A stretch of 17,484 nucleotides of DNA from Methanobacteriota archaeon (GCA_018899795.1 JAHIHJ010000262.1:1-17484); one strand, 5' to 3'; positions 1 to 7,474 are shown, counted from the first letter of the stretch. Numbers and translations: made by a program. The notes: generated from the letters alone by a model not told the origin.

Positions 1-2
1 AA

Positions 3-581
3 ACACAGACAAGACAGGGTCTTGAAAAAGAGATCATTAACCTCACCACGGTTGCAAAGAGCGATTACGCAGTCATGGCAGTGGATGAAAACGATAAAGG
101 TCATCTAATTCCTCTTGAGATCATAATCAAGAGCGGCAAAGGCAACCTCTTCCTTAACGTGGCAAATGTTATTGTCGATGAAACCCTCCAGTCCTCTGCG
201 CAGACAGCCATACTTGTTGCGCGTGAAGTCTCAAGGAAAAGCCTGTCAGATAAAGATGTCCTTATCAATATCGAAGCGCCTGTTCAGGAACAGAAAATAT
301 CGATATCTGGAGGGAGTGCTGGAGCAGCTATGACTCTTGCTGCGATGGCAGCGATGCAGGGTAAGACCTTAAGAAATGATGTGCTGATAACAGGAACTAT
401 CAGGGAAGACCATACGATCGGCAGGATCGGTTCGCCCAGGGCAAAGGCGCTTGCGGCAAAAGAGAACGGCGCTGTGATGTTCCTCGTACCTGCGGGGCAG
501 GTGAGCGAGGTTGGAGATGCGGGGATCGAAGTGAGGGGCGTGGCGACAATTGAGGCTGCAGCAGGTTATGCGCTTGAGTAA
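3..581 (+). CDS. Archaeal Lon-type (S16) serine protease, C-terminal part
   Basis: The reading frame is open from the first in-frame codon at 3, so the true start lies left of the window. An internal ATG at 75 is not needed as a start. The visible part is an S16 (Lon proteolytic) domain. Numbering from that ATG, the catalytic serine is S81 in SGGSAGAAM and the catalytic lysine is K124 in GSPRAKALAAKENG. The 43-residue spacing equals the Ser679/Lys722 spacing of E. coli Lon. There is no AAA+ ATPase segment in the visible part, and the pattern fits the stand-alone archaeal family (COG1750-like), whose members usually carry an N-terminal membrane or signal segment that would be outside the window. 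The role is probably ATP-independent proteolysis at or outside the membrane; substrates are unknown. The domain assignment is firm, the family subtype less so. Confidence 0.85.
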   Translation, partial: TQTRQGLEKEIINLTTVAKSDYAVMAVDENDKGHLIPLEIIIKSGKGNLFLNVANVIVDETLQSSAQTAILVAREVSRKSLSDKDVLINIEAPVQEQKISISGGSAGAAMTLAAMAAMQGKTLRNDVLITGTIREDHTIGRIGSPRAKALAAKENGAVMFLVPAGQVSEVGDAGIEVRGVATIEAAAGYALE

Positions 582-598
582 ATTCCGGTAGCAAACGA

Positions 599-610
599 TT
601 TAATATTTAA
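599..610 (+). promoter_or_regulatory. TATA-like box upstream of the methyltransferase fragment
   Basis: TTTAATATTTAA lies in the short AT-rich gap after the protease stop and about 41 nt before the preferred ATG at 651. This is a reasonable distance for an archaeal TATA box with a short leader. The call rests on composition and position only. Confidence 0.3.
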
Positions 611-650
611 TTAACCATAATATGTGTTACAGGTATCATTTAATAGAACA

Positions 651-960
651 ATGTCATCCGAATATATCCCTGCTATAAAATTCAACTGGCTCACACAATT
701 TTATGACACTGTAATGCAGTTATTCATGCCAGAGAAAGCCTTAAAACGCAGTCTTATGGAACAGATGAGGATAGAGAAGGGACACAGGATACTTGACGTT
801 GGCTGCGGAACAGCAACTCTAGATATACTCATCAAAAAGGCTTATCCTGATGCAGAGGTCGTCGGGATTGACGGCGATCCGAAAATACTTGAGATGGCAC
901 GTACAAAGATAAAAAAGGAAGGGCAAAACATCACTCTGGATGAAGGGATGGCTTTTGAGC
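651..960 (+). pseudogene. Class I SAM-dependent methyltransferase, 3'-truncated
   Basis: This is the N-terminal third to half of a class I methyltransferase. The opening SSEYIPAIKFNWLTQFYD, motif I (ILDVGCGTATL, which binds SAM) and the acidic loop VVGIDGDPKIL are typical of a ubiE-like family of about 200-230 residues. The frame could begin at GTG 624, but ATG 651 matches where this family normally starts. The homology stops after DEGMAFE, at about 957-960. Relatives continue with a proline/aspartate motif and the rest of the Rossmann fold, whereas here the frame runs into the antisense of a LamG/PGF-pre-PGF gene and stops at 1055. The product would lack motifs II-III and substrate-binding residues, so it is almost certainly non-functional. 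Cause: deletion, inversion or a mis-joined assembly. Confidence 0.75.
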
Positions 961-1737
961 CGGAGGATGAAACCGGTTTTACCGCAGCCGGCTGCGGTTC
1001 GGGCTTCTGCCCGCTTATTGCAAAATGCGAGAAACCGTATGTTCTGGCTTCATAATATGAATATGTAGCATCCTTTGTTTTCTTATTGGTATCCAGTCTA
1101 GACCATTCCGTGCCTGTCCATCTGAACATCTTTATTTCATCATAGCCCAGACCGCTGGATTCTATCCAGGAGTTCTCCACCCTGAAGCTTATCGAAGCTT
1201 CCCTAAAATTTTTTGTATCATCGATGATCCCGTGGAAGTACATGTGGAAGAACTCATTTCCGTTCCTTCCGAGCCAGAACTTCCCGTCAGAAATATTGAG
1301 ATGCCCGGAAAGTGGTACAAAATTTACTTTCTGCCCGTTAATATACTGTATGACGTTCTTGCCGTCATAGGAAAGAGCCACAAGAGTCCATTTTCCGCTC
1401 ATCATGGATTGACCGGTTGTGTGCCCCGCCTGCGCATCATTGATCCTCCACTCTGACTGCATCCTGCCAGCGCAATCTATGCCTGCCTGGGATTTTACAG
1501 CATATGTCCCGAATCTCCAGAGCGTGAGCGAACGCGAACCAGGTGAGCAGAGAAATAATTGTCCATCCCGTCAAATGCCAGCGCCTGCCCTTTAATACCG
1601 TCCACATACTTTGCTCCGTACATAGTCCCGTGATTACCGTTACCGCTTGAATCCTGTGTTCCGCCATCATAAGAAAAGTAATTATTATTGCTGCGGAAGC
1701 CATCCCCCACCTGCATGATCCCTGGAAGATCGCCATA
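960..1737 (-). pseudogene. Remnant of a surface protein with LamG and PGF-pre-PGF domains
   Basis: On the minus strand 1716-1495 encodes the beginning of a LamG (concanavalin-A-like) fold, including DSSGNGNHGTMYGAKYVDG and ALAFDGMDNYF. It breaks near 1495-1560, and 1462-~960 resumes in another frame with the rest of LamG (SGKWTLVALSYDGKNVIQYI, INGQKV, FWLGRNG). This is followed by a PGF-pre-PGF-type domain: SFRVENSWIESSG, MFRWTGTEWSRLDT, then TYGFSHFAISG. That domain is typical of archaeal S-layer-associated exported proteins. A signal peptide and N-terminus are missing. The frame follows directly on the stop of the 406-residue gene at 1738, and its 3' end is cut at the junction with the methyltransferase fragment, so no PGF-CTERM anchor remains. 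It is frameshifted and truncated at both ends. A one-base loss near 1498 would rejoin HML to VKSQAG, but this is not unique. Confidence 0.7.
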
Positions 1738-2958
1738 TTATTCCTTCTTTTTTGCTTTTGTGTATTTCCTGGTCTTATCAGACTTGAGGCTTACATTTGT
1801 CACTGCGCCTTTTTTCTCAAGCTTCGATAACAATGAATGCGCGCCTTTTTCTTTCATCCCGAGCGCTTTTGCAAGGTCGGCAGGCGTAACGTATTCATGT
1901 TCGCTGATGTACCTCAAGGCAAGTTCATTCAGCGTCTCCTTCTTCAGTTCTGTGCTGAACCAGAATTCGTAATGCATTGCTGCGTCATTCATTTTATTAT
2001 AATAAAGCCCGCCTTTCAATTCCCTTAAGAACAGCGCAAGCTTGGGGTAGGAAAACCTCTGTGCGAAATTTATGCTATCCCTGTCCCATGATGTATTTAC
2101 AAGGCAGAGACACTTGTAATGGTTCTTATTCACTGAGGCGGCTTCTTTCTGGACAAGCTCAGCCAGGTCGTCGCTTTCCTGCCATCGTGTCTCGAATACA
2201 AGCGAGATCCCGCGGCTGTTGGATAGCGTTGCCGTAATGCTCTTATTACCCGGAGAGTACTCCCACTTCACCTCAGGAGGATAGTCGCCTGTATGGAGCA
2301 CTTCGGGACTGAAATTTGCATACTTTGTCAACAGGGCATTGAGATAAAGATTCATCTCTGAAGAAATCGCATCCGGTATTTTTACTTCAGGTCTTTCTTT
2401 TTTGGATATTTTTCTATAGAGCGCATTAAGCTCAGGAGTCACAGGCACTCTGTTAAGGACTGCATTACTGACCGCATCAATAGATCTTTCAATGGTATCG
2501 ATTTCAAGGACACCGATAGACTGCCGCTCAAGTTCAATTGCCAGCTTTTCTGAGCTATCGAGAAGGGCTTTCTCGCCCGCATTCCATTCCTCCAGGCTTG
2601 TCGCTTTCTTGTTGAACTTTGCAAGGTCAATTTTGATCACTTCAGAGTTAATGGTGTTGAGCCTGTTCCTGAGTTCCCGCAGTTTGGCTGGGTCTGTTGA
2701 TTTCTGGACAAACCTGTCAAGGTAAGTCCTCACACTGCTTAAATTGATCAATATTTTACGGGTATTTGCAACCGCTACACTCTCAAGTCCGGTTTTTCCT
2801 TTTCGAAGCCCGGTTATTAATTTAAAAAGGGAAAGAAGAATTACCAGCGCTATGAAGAATATAACAAGCAAAAGCAATATTCCCTCAGGAGAGCCCCCTT
2901 TTATTGTTGATATTATTTTCGAAAAGATGCTGGTTAATGATGTAAAGTCATTTGGCAT
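1738..2958 (-). CDS. Membrane-anchored protein with coiled region and C-terminal winged helix; function unknown
   Basis: The protein has 406 residues. A single hydrophobic helix (about residues 26-49, ILLLLVIFFIALVILLSLF) near the N-terminus is followed by the basic LRKGK, suggesting the bulk lies in the cytoplasm. Residues ~60-180 are charged and helical, probably coiled. The middle part (~230-330) is a mixed alpha/beta region with hydrophobic strands such as KCLCLVNTSWDRDS; I do not recognise it. The last ~65 residues resemble a MarR-like winged helix (ISEHEYVTPADLAKALGMKE, then SLLSKLEKKGAV) with a lysine-rich tail. A membrane-tethered DNA-binding sensor is one possibility; the helix-turn-helix could instead be a protein-interaction module. 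It starts at ATG with no strong Shine-Dalgarno. It is separated from the cupredoxin by a 200-nt AT-rich gap with a terminator-like hairpin, so it probably has its own promoter. Confidence 0.75.
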   Translation of the reverse strand: MPNDFTSLTSIFSKIISTIKGGSPEGILLLLVIFFIALVILLSLFKLITGLRKGKTGLESVAVANTRKILINLSSVRTYLDRFVQKSTDPAKLRELRNRLNTINSEVIKIDLAKFNKKATSLEEWNAGEKALLDSSEKLAIELERQSIGVLEIDTIERSIDAVSNAVLNRVPVTPELNALYRKISKKERPEVKIPDAISSEMNLYLNALLTKYANFSPEVLHTGDYPPEVKWEYSPGNKSITATLSNSRGISLVFETRWQESDDLAELVQKEAASVNKNHYKCLCLVNTSWDRDSINFAQRFSYPKLALFLRELKGGLYYNKMNDAAMHYEFWFSTELKKETLNELALRYISEHEYVTPADLAKALGMKEKGAHSLLSKLEKKGAVTNVSLKSDKTRKYTKAKKKE

Positions 2959-3104
2959 ATTATTTCACTTCATTTAATTCAGGTTCTCTATTCATCCGGT
3001 TGAATACCATGTTCATTATCCTATATTATAACTATCATAATAATAAGTATAATGTAAAAGTAATCCTTATTTATATATATGGTTTTCTATTGTAAAAAAG
3101 CAGT

Positions 3105-3128
3105 AAAAAAGTGACTATATATAGTTAC
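3105..3128 (-). terminator. Hairpin plus T-tract downstream of the cupredoxin gene
   Basis: Positions 3111-3128 form a near-perfect 18-nt palindrome (8 of 9 pairs). On the minus strand it is followed at once by six T (3110-3105) and by a second T6 run at 3099-3094. It sits about 30 nt past the cupredoxin stop at 3158. The stem is AT-rich, so the U-tract may matter more than the hairpin, as is usual for archaeal termination. The surrounding 2959-3157 gap also contains TATATATA-like stretches that could serve as the promoter of the 406-residue gene. Confidence 0.4.
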
Positions 3129-3157
3129 CAGACAAACTGCATCTTCTGCCTGTCAGT

Positions 3158-3547
3158 TCATTTTACTATAATTTTCCCGCGCATAACGGCATGTAATTTG
3201 CAGCGGTATTCGTATATTCCCGGTTCACTAAACATATGGCTGAACGTCTGCCCCTGGCTTAGCTCACCGGACTCGAAACCGGCACCAGTCACTGTATGCC
3301 TGTCGGAATCCCTTTGTTTCCATGTCACGGTGCCGCCCCTGGCGATAACCACTTCCGCAGGGCGATATGTAAATTCGATATTTTCAACGATCACTGTCAT
3401 TGGCAATGAAACCGTTGTTTCTTCCGGCAATGGAGCAGTTTTTACCGGCAGCCCTGCAGTGTCACCTGGTGCTGTCGCTTTTGGTGATTCGGTGCATCCG
3501 CTAAGAGCCAGAAGGACCAGCAATCCTAAGATCAATGTTCTTTTCAA
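3158..3547 (-). CDS. Lipoprotein blue-copper protein (cupredoxin/plastocyanin-like)
   Basis: The product is a 129-residue type-1 copper protein. The N-terminus is a lipoprotein signal with lipobox LSGC (Cys18), so the mature protein is probably tethered outside the membrane by a short Pro/Thr-rich linker (residues 19-45). The cupredoxin fold follows, with the copper ligands His84 (DRHTV), Cys116, His119 and Met122 in the C-x2-H-x2-M loop YRCKLHAVMRGKI. This is the standard ligand set for a mononuclear electron-transfer site. The start is TTG at 3547, chosen because a perfect AGGAGG lies at 3560-3555, eight bases upstream; no in-frame ATG fits. It is likely an electron carrier between membrane and extracellular redox proteins; its partner is not shown by the sequence, but multiheme cytochromes occur in the same window. 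Confidence 0.88.
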   Translation of the reverse strand: MKRTLILGLLVLLALSGCTESPKATAPGDTAGLPVKTAPLPEETTVSLPMTVIVENIEFTYRPAEVVIARGGTVTWKQRDSDRHTVTGAGFESGELSQGQTFSHMFSEPGIYEYRCKLHAVMRGKIIVK

Positions 3548-3582
3548 TTTACAACCTCCTTAAATGGAATATGGATCCAGCA

Positions 3583-3590
3583 TTATTTAT
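3583..3590 (-). promoter_or_regulatory. TATA-like box of the cupredoxin gene
   Basis: On the minus strand ATAAATAA lies about 36-43 nt upstream of the TTG start and 23 nt or more upstream of the AGGAGG site. It sits in the 54-nt gap after the cbiO 3' segment. The position suits an archaeal TATA box with a very short leader. Support is positional only. Confidence 0.35.
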
Positions 3591-3601
3591 GCTTTCCTAA
3601 C

Positions 3602-4243
3602 TCATAATTCACAATTGATGAGGCGAATATTCTTTTCCAGCGCTCGCTTTGCCGCTATTTCAGCCATTCTGCCGGATGCAAAGATCACCACATTAAAACC
3701 CCTGAGTGCAGCAAGCATTCCTGACTGAACCACATCGAATTCAAAATCGCATTTTTTCCCCATTTTTTTCATCAAAACCTTTGCTGATGTCCCCATGGCG
3801 CCGATCTTATCCGGTCTGTTCTTTTCAAGGATATCACAGGCTCTTCTTATATCCACAGCCCTTGAGCCGCCTTCGATGATACCAGGTACCCTTATTACAA
3901 CTACGGAACCTGAAAATCGGTTCAGATCTCCCACTACATCCCTTACTGCGATGTCGTCCCCTCTCCTGGCATTTGATACGGCCTTTCCCTTCATCCCATT
4001 CCCCCCTTTATCTGCTACCAGCATACCATCTTTCATACCGAGGAAGACCTCTTCGCCTGCAAGGAGGTCGCAGCCCGCAACCGCGCACCTGATAGTCATC
4101 ACGTTCACATCAACTGAATCCATCAGATCAAGGACTGAAAGAGGTGTTTCCCCTCTGGAGATCCCTCTTGCACGGAATTCCCTGAAGGTCTGGACTATCA
4201 CAGGATGCTTTAAACCCGCTTCCGCAATGGTTTTTTCATCAGC
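3602..4243 (-). pseudogene. cbiO: C-terminal extension of CbiO, out of frame with the ATPase
   Basis: The frame is open from at least 4243 and ends at TAA 3602. Its first codons read ADEKTIAEAGLKHPVIVQTF. This is the kind of sequence that follows the 'GTPxEVF' linker of energy-coupling-factor ATPases, so it continues cbiO rather than starting a new gene. The only start candidate, GTG 4201, lies inside that motif and has no Shine-Dalgarno site. About 165 further residues form an alpha/beta domain (VNVMTIRCAVAGCDLL, VVVIRVPGIIEGGSRAVDI, DKIGAMGTSAKVLMKKMG, VVIFASGRMAEIAAKRAL) whose function I do not recognise; it may be a long-form CbiO regulatory domain in these archaea. Compared with normal CbiO, about 20-25 residues between the H-loop region and this segment are missing, and the frame is shifted. 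Confidence 0.55.
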
Positions 4244-4851
4244 CAGGATGCCGCAAGGTCGGTATCATGTGTGGATATGATGACGGTTTTTCCTTCATCG
4301 TTCAATTCGTCCAGGAGTTCCATGGTCCCTGTGACGCCTGATGAATCAAGACCGCCTGTGGGCTCATCCACCACCAGTATGTCGGGCTCCATAGCAGCCA
4401 CACCTGCGATGGCGACTCTTTTTTTCTGCCCCCCGCTCAGGTTTGAAGGGTTTTTATGCGTCAGGTCTTCGATATCGAACCTGTGCAGCATTTCGTTGAC
4501 CCTGTCTTTTATCTCGGATGGACGCAGACGAAGATTCCTGGGACCGAAGGCAATATCGTCATACACGGTAGGAGCAAAAAGCTGGCTTTCAGGGTCCTGG
4601 AATACAATGCCAACGCGCTTCCTGATATCTTCCACGTTCTCGTTACTTATCTTTTCTCCGAATATCCTGACTTCTCCGCCTGTGGGCTTGATAAGACCGT
4701 TAAAATGAAAAAAAAGTGTGCTCTTCCCGCTTCCGTTAGGACCAAGAACAGCGATATTTTCACCTATACGGGCTTCGAAATCCACTCCCTGAAGCGCAAC
4801 TGTACCGTCAGCATAGATGTGTTCAAGTCCGATAGTCCTGATAGCGTTCAT
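4210..4851 (-). CDS. cbiO: Cobalt/nickel ECF transporter ATPase CbiO, interrupted by a frameshift
   Basis: This is an ABC-type ATPase that powers cobalt or nickel uptake with CbiM and CbiQ at the inner face of the membrane. Walker A is GPNGSGKST (residues 37-45), the Q-loop Gln is Q85 in FQDPESQLF, the signature is LSGGQ (138-142), Walker B is ILVVDEP (158-164) and the switch His is H195 in STHD. All catalytic elements are present. After DLAASW the frame runs into 10 unrelated residues (LMKKPLRKRV) and stops at 4210, giving 213 residues against the usual 270-290. The matching C-terminal coding sequence resumes in another frame at 4243. The ATG has GAGGT four bases upstream, overlapping the end of cbiQ, so the two are translationally close. 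The ATPase core could still fold, but the C-terminal part is lost. Confidence 0.85.
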   Translation of the reverse strand: MNAIRTIGLEHIYADGTVALQGVDFEARIGENIAVLGPNGSGKSTLFFHFNGLIKPTGGEVRIFGEKISNENVEDIRKRVGIVFQDPESQLFAPTVYDDIAFGPRNLRLRPSEIKDRVNEMLHRFDIEDLTHKNPSNLSGGQKKRVAIAGVAAMEPDILVVDEPTGGLDSSGVTGTMELLDELNDEGKTVIISTHDTDLAASWLMKKPLRKRV

Positions 4852-4858
4852 TTATACC

Positions 4859-5677
4859 TCATATAAACCTGTCAATAACTACGAGTCCGGCTATTATCGA
4901 TGCTAGCAGTATTCCAATAACGGCATCCCATATACCCAATGGGAGATGGTCTGCTTTCACATCAGGCTTCCATGCGCGCGAGAGCATGGCTTTGTATATC
5001 CCGTCGCTTTTTGCAGATGCGCGCACGATGAGCAGCCCGCATATCGAGGCTATATTTCGTATCCTCTGCCTGAAGCCATTGCTGGAAAAACCGCAACGAG
5101 CCTGTTGTGCCATTGTGAGTTTTTTACCTTCTTTAAAAAAGGTGGTTATATAACGGGACATGAACGAGGCTATCTCGATCATGGTTCCAGGTACCCTCAG
5201 CCATCGAATGCTTTCAAGAATGTCAATGCGTGAGGTGGTCAGGACAAGAAGGATAAGAACCGATGCCGACGCCATAACCCTTGAAAATATAAGGAGCCCG
5301 TAATCGATACCATCTGAATATACAGGTACGATCCAATCTATCCGGTCCCCGCCCGGGGTCAGGCTCTGTACTAACAGGATAAATAATGCAAGAAGCAGCG
5401 GAAAAATAAGTTTTCCAGTGAAATCTCTGATGATCCTCCGGTGTAATGCGGTAATTATACACAGCGCTGAAATTATGACAGGGATGTACCAGTGTCTCAT
5501 CAGGGTTATCCCGATTATAAGAAGGAATGATATAATTATCATGACCCCTGGTTCGATATTTCTTTTTCCGTTCGCAGCTTTATGCTCTCTTAAGTATCTT
5601 CCTATGATCAATGAAATAAAAAAGAAGAGCGTTATTACAATCCCATTCAGTGGGTCTCCTGTGAGCCATTCAAACAT
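4859..5677 (-). CDS. cbiQ: ECF transporter transmembrane protein CbiQ
   Basis: The protein has 272 residues with five to six hydrophobic helices (about 12-26, 44-59, 64-78, 89-104, 127-146 and 248-268). It carries the two cytoplasmic coupling motifs of the T-component: QQARCGFS (191-198) and, after RASAKSDGIYKAM, the LSRAWK segment (232-237), which corresponds to the canonical A-R-G box that docks in the ATPase groove. It links the ATPase CbiO to the metal-binding CbiM in cobalt/nickel uptake. The ATG at 5677 overlaps the cbiM stop by one base (TGATG) and is preceded by GGAGG at a good distance, showing a true operon. Length and motifs look intact, although its partners on both sides are damaged. 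Confidence 0.9.
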   Translation of the reverse strand: MFEWLTGDPLNGIVITLFFFISLIIGRYLREHKAANGKRNIEPGVMIIISFLLIIGITLMRHWYIPVIISALCIITALHRRIIRDFTGKLIFPLLLALFILLVQSLTPGGDRIDWIVPVYSDGIDYGLLIFSRVMASASVLILLVLTTSRIDILESIRWLRVPGTMIEIASFMSRYITTFFKEGKKLTMAQQARCGFSSNGFRQRIRNIASICGLLIVRASAKSDGIYKAMLSRAWKPDVKADHLPLGIWDAVIGILLASIIAGLVVIDRFI

Positions 5678-6369
5678 CAGGATTTCCTCCCCGTCTTCCA
5701 GAAATATCCCGTGACAAGACCACCCGTTATACCCACGAGAGCAAAACCCACAGGCTCGCCGAAGCGATCCATCAACCTGATGCCTATGCCCTCAGAAACG
5801 GCGTCAGGCGCGGCATTAGCCTCAACAGTCCCGTCAACGCCTGCATTGTCCCCTCCTCCCATATAGCCGATATATGCGCCTGCGGCGATAAACGAACCAA
5901 TAACTATCATCAACGCAAGTGCGGTCTTTGCGAACCTGTCAGGGCTTCGTACAGTATCAATGACATGCGCCCCTGTCTGGTTTATGTATTTTATCGCGTA
6001 TCCGGTGAGTGCAAATTCAGCAGCGGCAAGGGGAAACTGGGTGGGGATAAAGCCCAGTGAATACAGTTCCCAGTAGTACATCACATTGTCGGGATTTAGG
6101 GACAGAGCCAGCTGAAGCGCGGTTGCAAGGTAGGTCAGGATGCTTCCGCAAAAGCCTGCCATCCCGGCTGAGAACCAGAGAGGTGAGACGTTCTTCAGAA
6201 GCCTGTAAACAAGGTAACCTCCGAAAGCTCCAACGATGCCCATAGAAAACGTGTTCGCGCCCATGGTCGTTAGCCCTCCATGCGCAACGAAAGCCTGGAA
6301 AAAGAGAGCGATGGCGCTTATCACCACTGTGGCAAATGGTCCGATGACTATCGCTGCAAAGTTGGTCAA
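5677..6369 (-). pseudogene. cbiM: CbiM/CbiN-type metal-binding component, 5'-truncated at a repeat
   Basis: The C-terminal two-thirds of CbiM, the substrate-specific subunit of cobalt/nickel ECF transporters, is recognisable: NFAAIVIGPFATVVISAIAL, then HGGLTTMGANTFSMG. A CbiN-like tail with a periplasmic loop and a last helix (EPVGFALVGITGGLVTGYFW) follows. Relatives begin about 80 residues earlier with MHIxEG, whose N-terminal Met-His supplies metal ligands. Here that part is absent. The only possible start is TTG 6369, with no Shine-Dalgarno, inside the left arm of a palindromic CACAGAG repeat. The frame upstream of it is repeat sequence. Without the N-terminal ligands metal binding should fail, so I call it a truncated gene even though 230 codons remain open. 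It overlaps cbiQ by one base. Confidence 0.72.
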
Positions 6370-6436
6370 CCACAGAGTGCACAGAGAGCACAGAGCAGCG
6401 CCGCTTTTCTCTGTGTCCTCTGTGGTCTCCGTGGTT
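6368..6436. repeat. Palindromic CACAGAG-type interspersed repeat
   Basis: Two 28-nt arms (6368-6395 and 6409-6436) are inverted copies matching at 23 of 28 positions, separated by a 13-nt loop. Each arm is built from C-A-C-A-G-A-G units. Repeats of this type are common as short dispersed elements in archaeal and environmental bacterial genomes. It lies exactly where the homology of cbiM begins, so it marks a rearrangement point. It has no coding content of its own; open frames across it are artefacts. Confidence 0.75.
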
Positions 6437-6462
6437 TTTCAATAAGAAATATAGTCCCACAG

Positions 6463-6470
6463 TATTTAAG
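6463..6470 (+). promoter_or_regulatory. TATA-like box for the radical SAM gene
   Basis: TATTTAAG is centred about 28 nt before ATG 6494. An archaeal TATA box at this distance would give a transcript starting at or next to the ATG, which agrees with the absence of a Shine-Dalgarno site there. Composition-based, moderate support. Confidence 0.35.
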
Positions 6471-6493
6471 TATCAAAAAGGTATCTTTGAATT

Positions 6494-7474
6494 ATGAAAA
6501 TGAACGCCAGTATAAAGGCAGAGCTTATCTCTATCGGAGCAGTGGATATCGACCCTACACTGCTGGGCAGGCTCACAATACCGACGGCTGGACCGGGCGC
6601 AGGCGGCAGGGCTTTTTTCTTAAAGTCTGGAAAGCACAGGGTAAGGCTCGTGGTGGATGAAGGCTCTCCCTTGAGGGCTGTCAGGGACAATGGCGATATA
6701 GTGATCTTAAAAGGCGGGAAGGAGCTTGTACGGGGAACCATCGAGGAAGAACTCATTCACTGTCCTGAGCAGGCATACATAACCATGAGCGAGCGGTGCA
6801 TCTACGACTGCAAATTCTGTCCTGTCCCCAAGCTCAATGGAAAAGTAAAATCCACAGATGAGCTCCTGGCGCTCGTTGAAGAGGCGCACAGGCTCGGGAA
6901 CATGAAAGGCATCTCGATTACTTCAGGCGTGGAGGTCTCACCAGAGAAAGAAGTGGAAAGGGCAGCAGACCTTGTAAAAAAATTGAAGAAATACAAAGTT
7001 CCCATAGGTGTGTCTGTCTATCCCACAAGGGACTCATCCAGGATACTAAAAGATGCGGGAGCCAGCGAGATAAAATACAACGTAGAGACCATGGACAGGG
7101 AACTCTACGATAGATACTGCAAGAAGCCGCCTCTTGATTTCACTATCGAATGCCTGAAGGATGCGGTAAAATTATTTGGCAAGAACCGCGTGTTTACGAA
7201 TTTCATAGTTGGGCTCGGAGAGACTGACGAAACCGTTGAAAAATACTATGAAGAACTTGCAGCGATGGGCGTCATACCAATAATAAGGGCAGTTGGCGTG
7301 CATCCCCTGAGGTTCGGGGAACTGGAGGCAGAGCGCCCCACAAAGGAGAGGCTGTTGAAGCTCGCCCTGATGTCAAAAAGGATACTTGATAAATACGGAC
7401 TGGATGCAAGTGCTGCAAAGACAATGTGCCTTCCATGCACAGGTTGCGACCTGAACCCGCATATTGACCTGTAA
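6494..7474 (+). CDS. Radical SAM protein, biotin-synthase-related (COG2516-like)
   Basis: The enzyme has 326 residues. The radical SAM cluster motif is C102-x3-C106-x2-C109 (CIYDCKFC), which binds the [4Fe-4S] cluster that cleaves SAM. It is followed by a TIM-barrel-like series with glycine-rich and strand motifs (GISITSGVE, EIKYNVETMD, VFTNFIVGLGETDET). The C-terminus ends with C312-x2-C315-x2-C318 (CLPCTGC), a possible site for a second Fe-S cluster or zinc. The family resembles archaeal biotin-synthase-related proteins; the substrate is unknown. Residues 20-90, before the cluster, form an extra N-terminal domain. The gene diverges from the damaged cbiM operon and appears to have its own promoter. 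ATG 6500 (residue 3) is an alternative start. Family assignment is good; function is open. Confidence 0.88.
   Translation: MKMNASIKAELISIGAVDIDPTLLGRLTIPTAGPGAGGRAFFLKSGKHRVRLVVDEGSPLRAVRDNGDIVILKGGKELVRGTIEEELIHCPEQAYITMSERCIYDCKFCPVPKLNGKVKSTDELLALVEEAHRLGNMKGISITSGVEVSPEKEVERAADLVKKLKKYKVPIGVSVYPTRDSSRILKDAGASEIKYNVETMDRELYDRYCKKPPLDFTIECLKDAVKLFGKNRVFTNFIVGLGETDETVEKYYEELAAMGVIPIIRAVGVHPLRFGELEAERPTKERLLKLALMSKRILDKYGLDASAAKTMCLPCTGCDLNPHIDL

Noticed and set aside
842..1462. 206-residue minus-strand open frame taken as an intact gene
   Set aside because: Only the first two-thirds is LamG/PGF-pre-PGF; the last ~35 residues are antisense of the methyltransferase and the N-terminal LamG half is in another frame.
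1437..1736. 99-residue minus-strand open frame beside the LamG remnant
   Set aside because: It is an alternative frame of the LamG pseudogene with no domain signal of its own.
6368..6436. CACAGAG units as a CRISPR or tandem array
   Set aside because: There are only two inverted arms and a 13-nt loop, with no regular spacers.
6017..6460. 147-residue minus-strand frame starting in the repeat
   Set aside because: Its first part translates the CACAGAG repeat and the rest is a shifted frame of cbiM.
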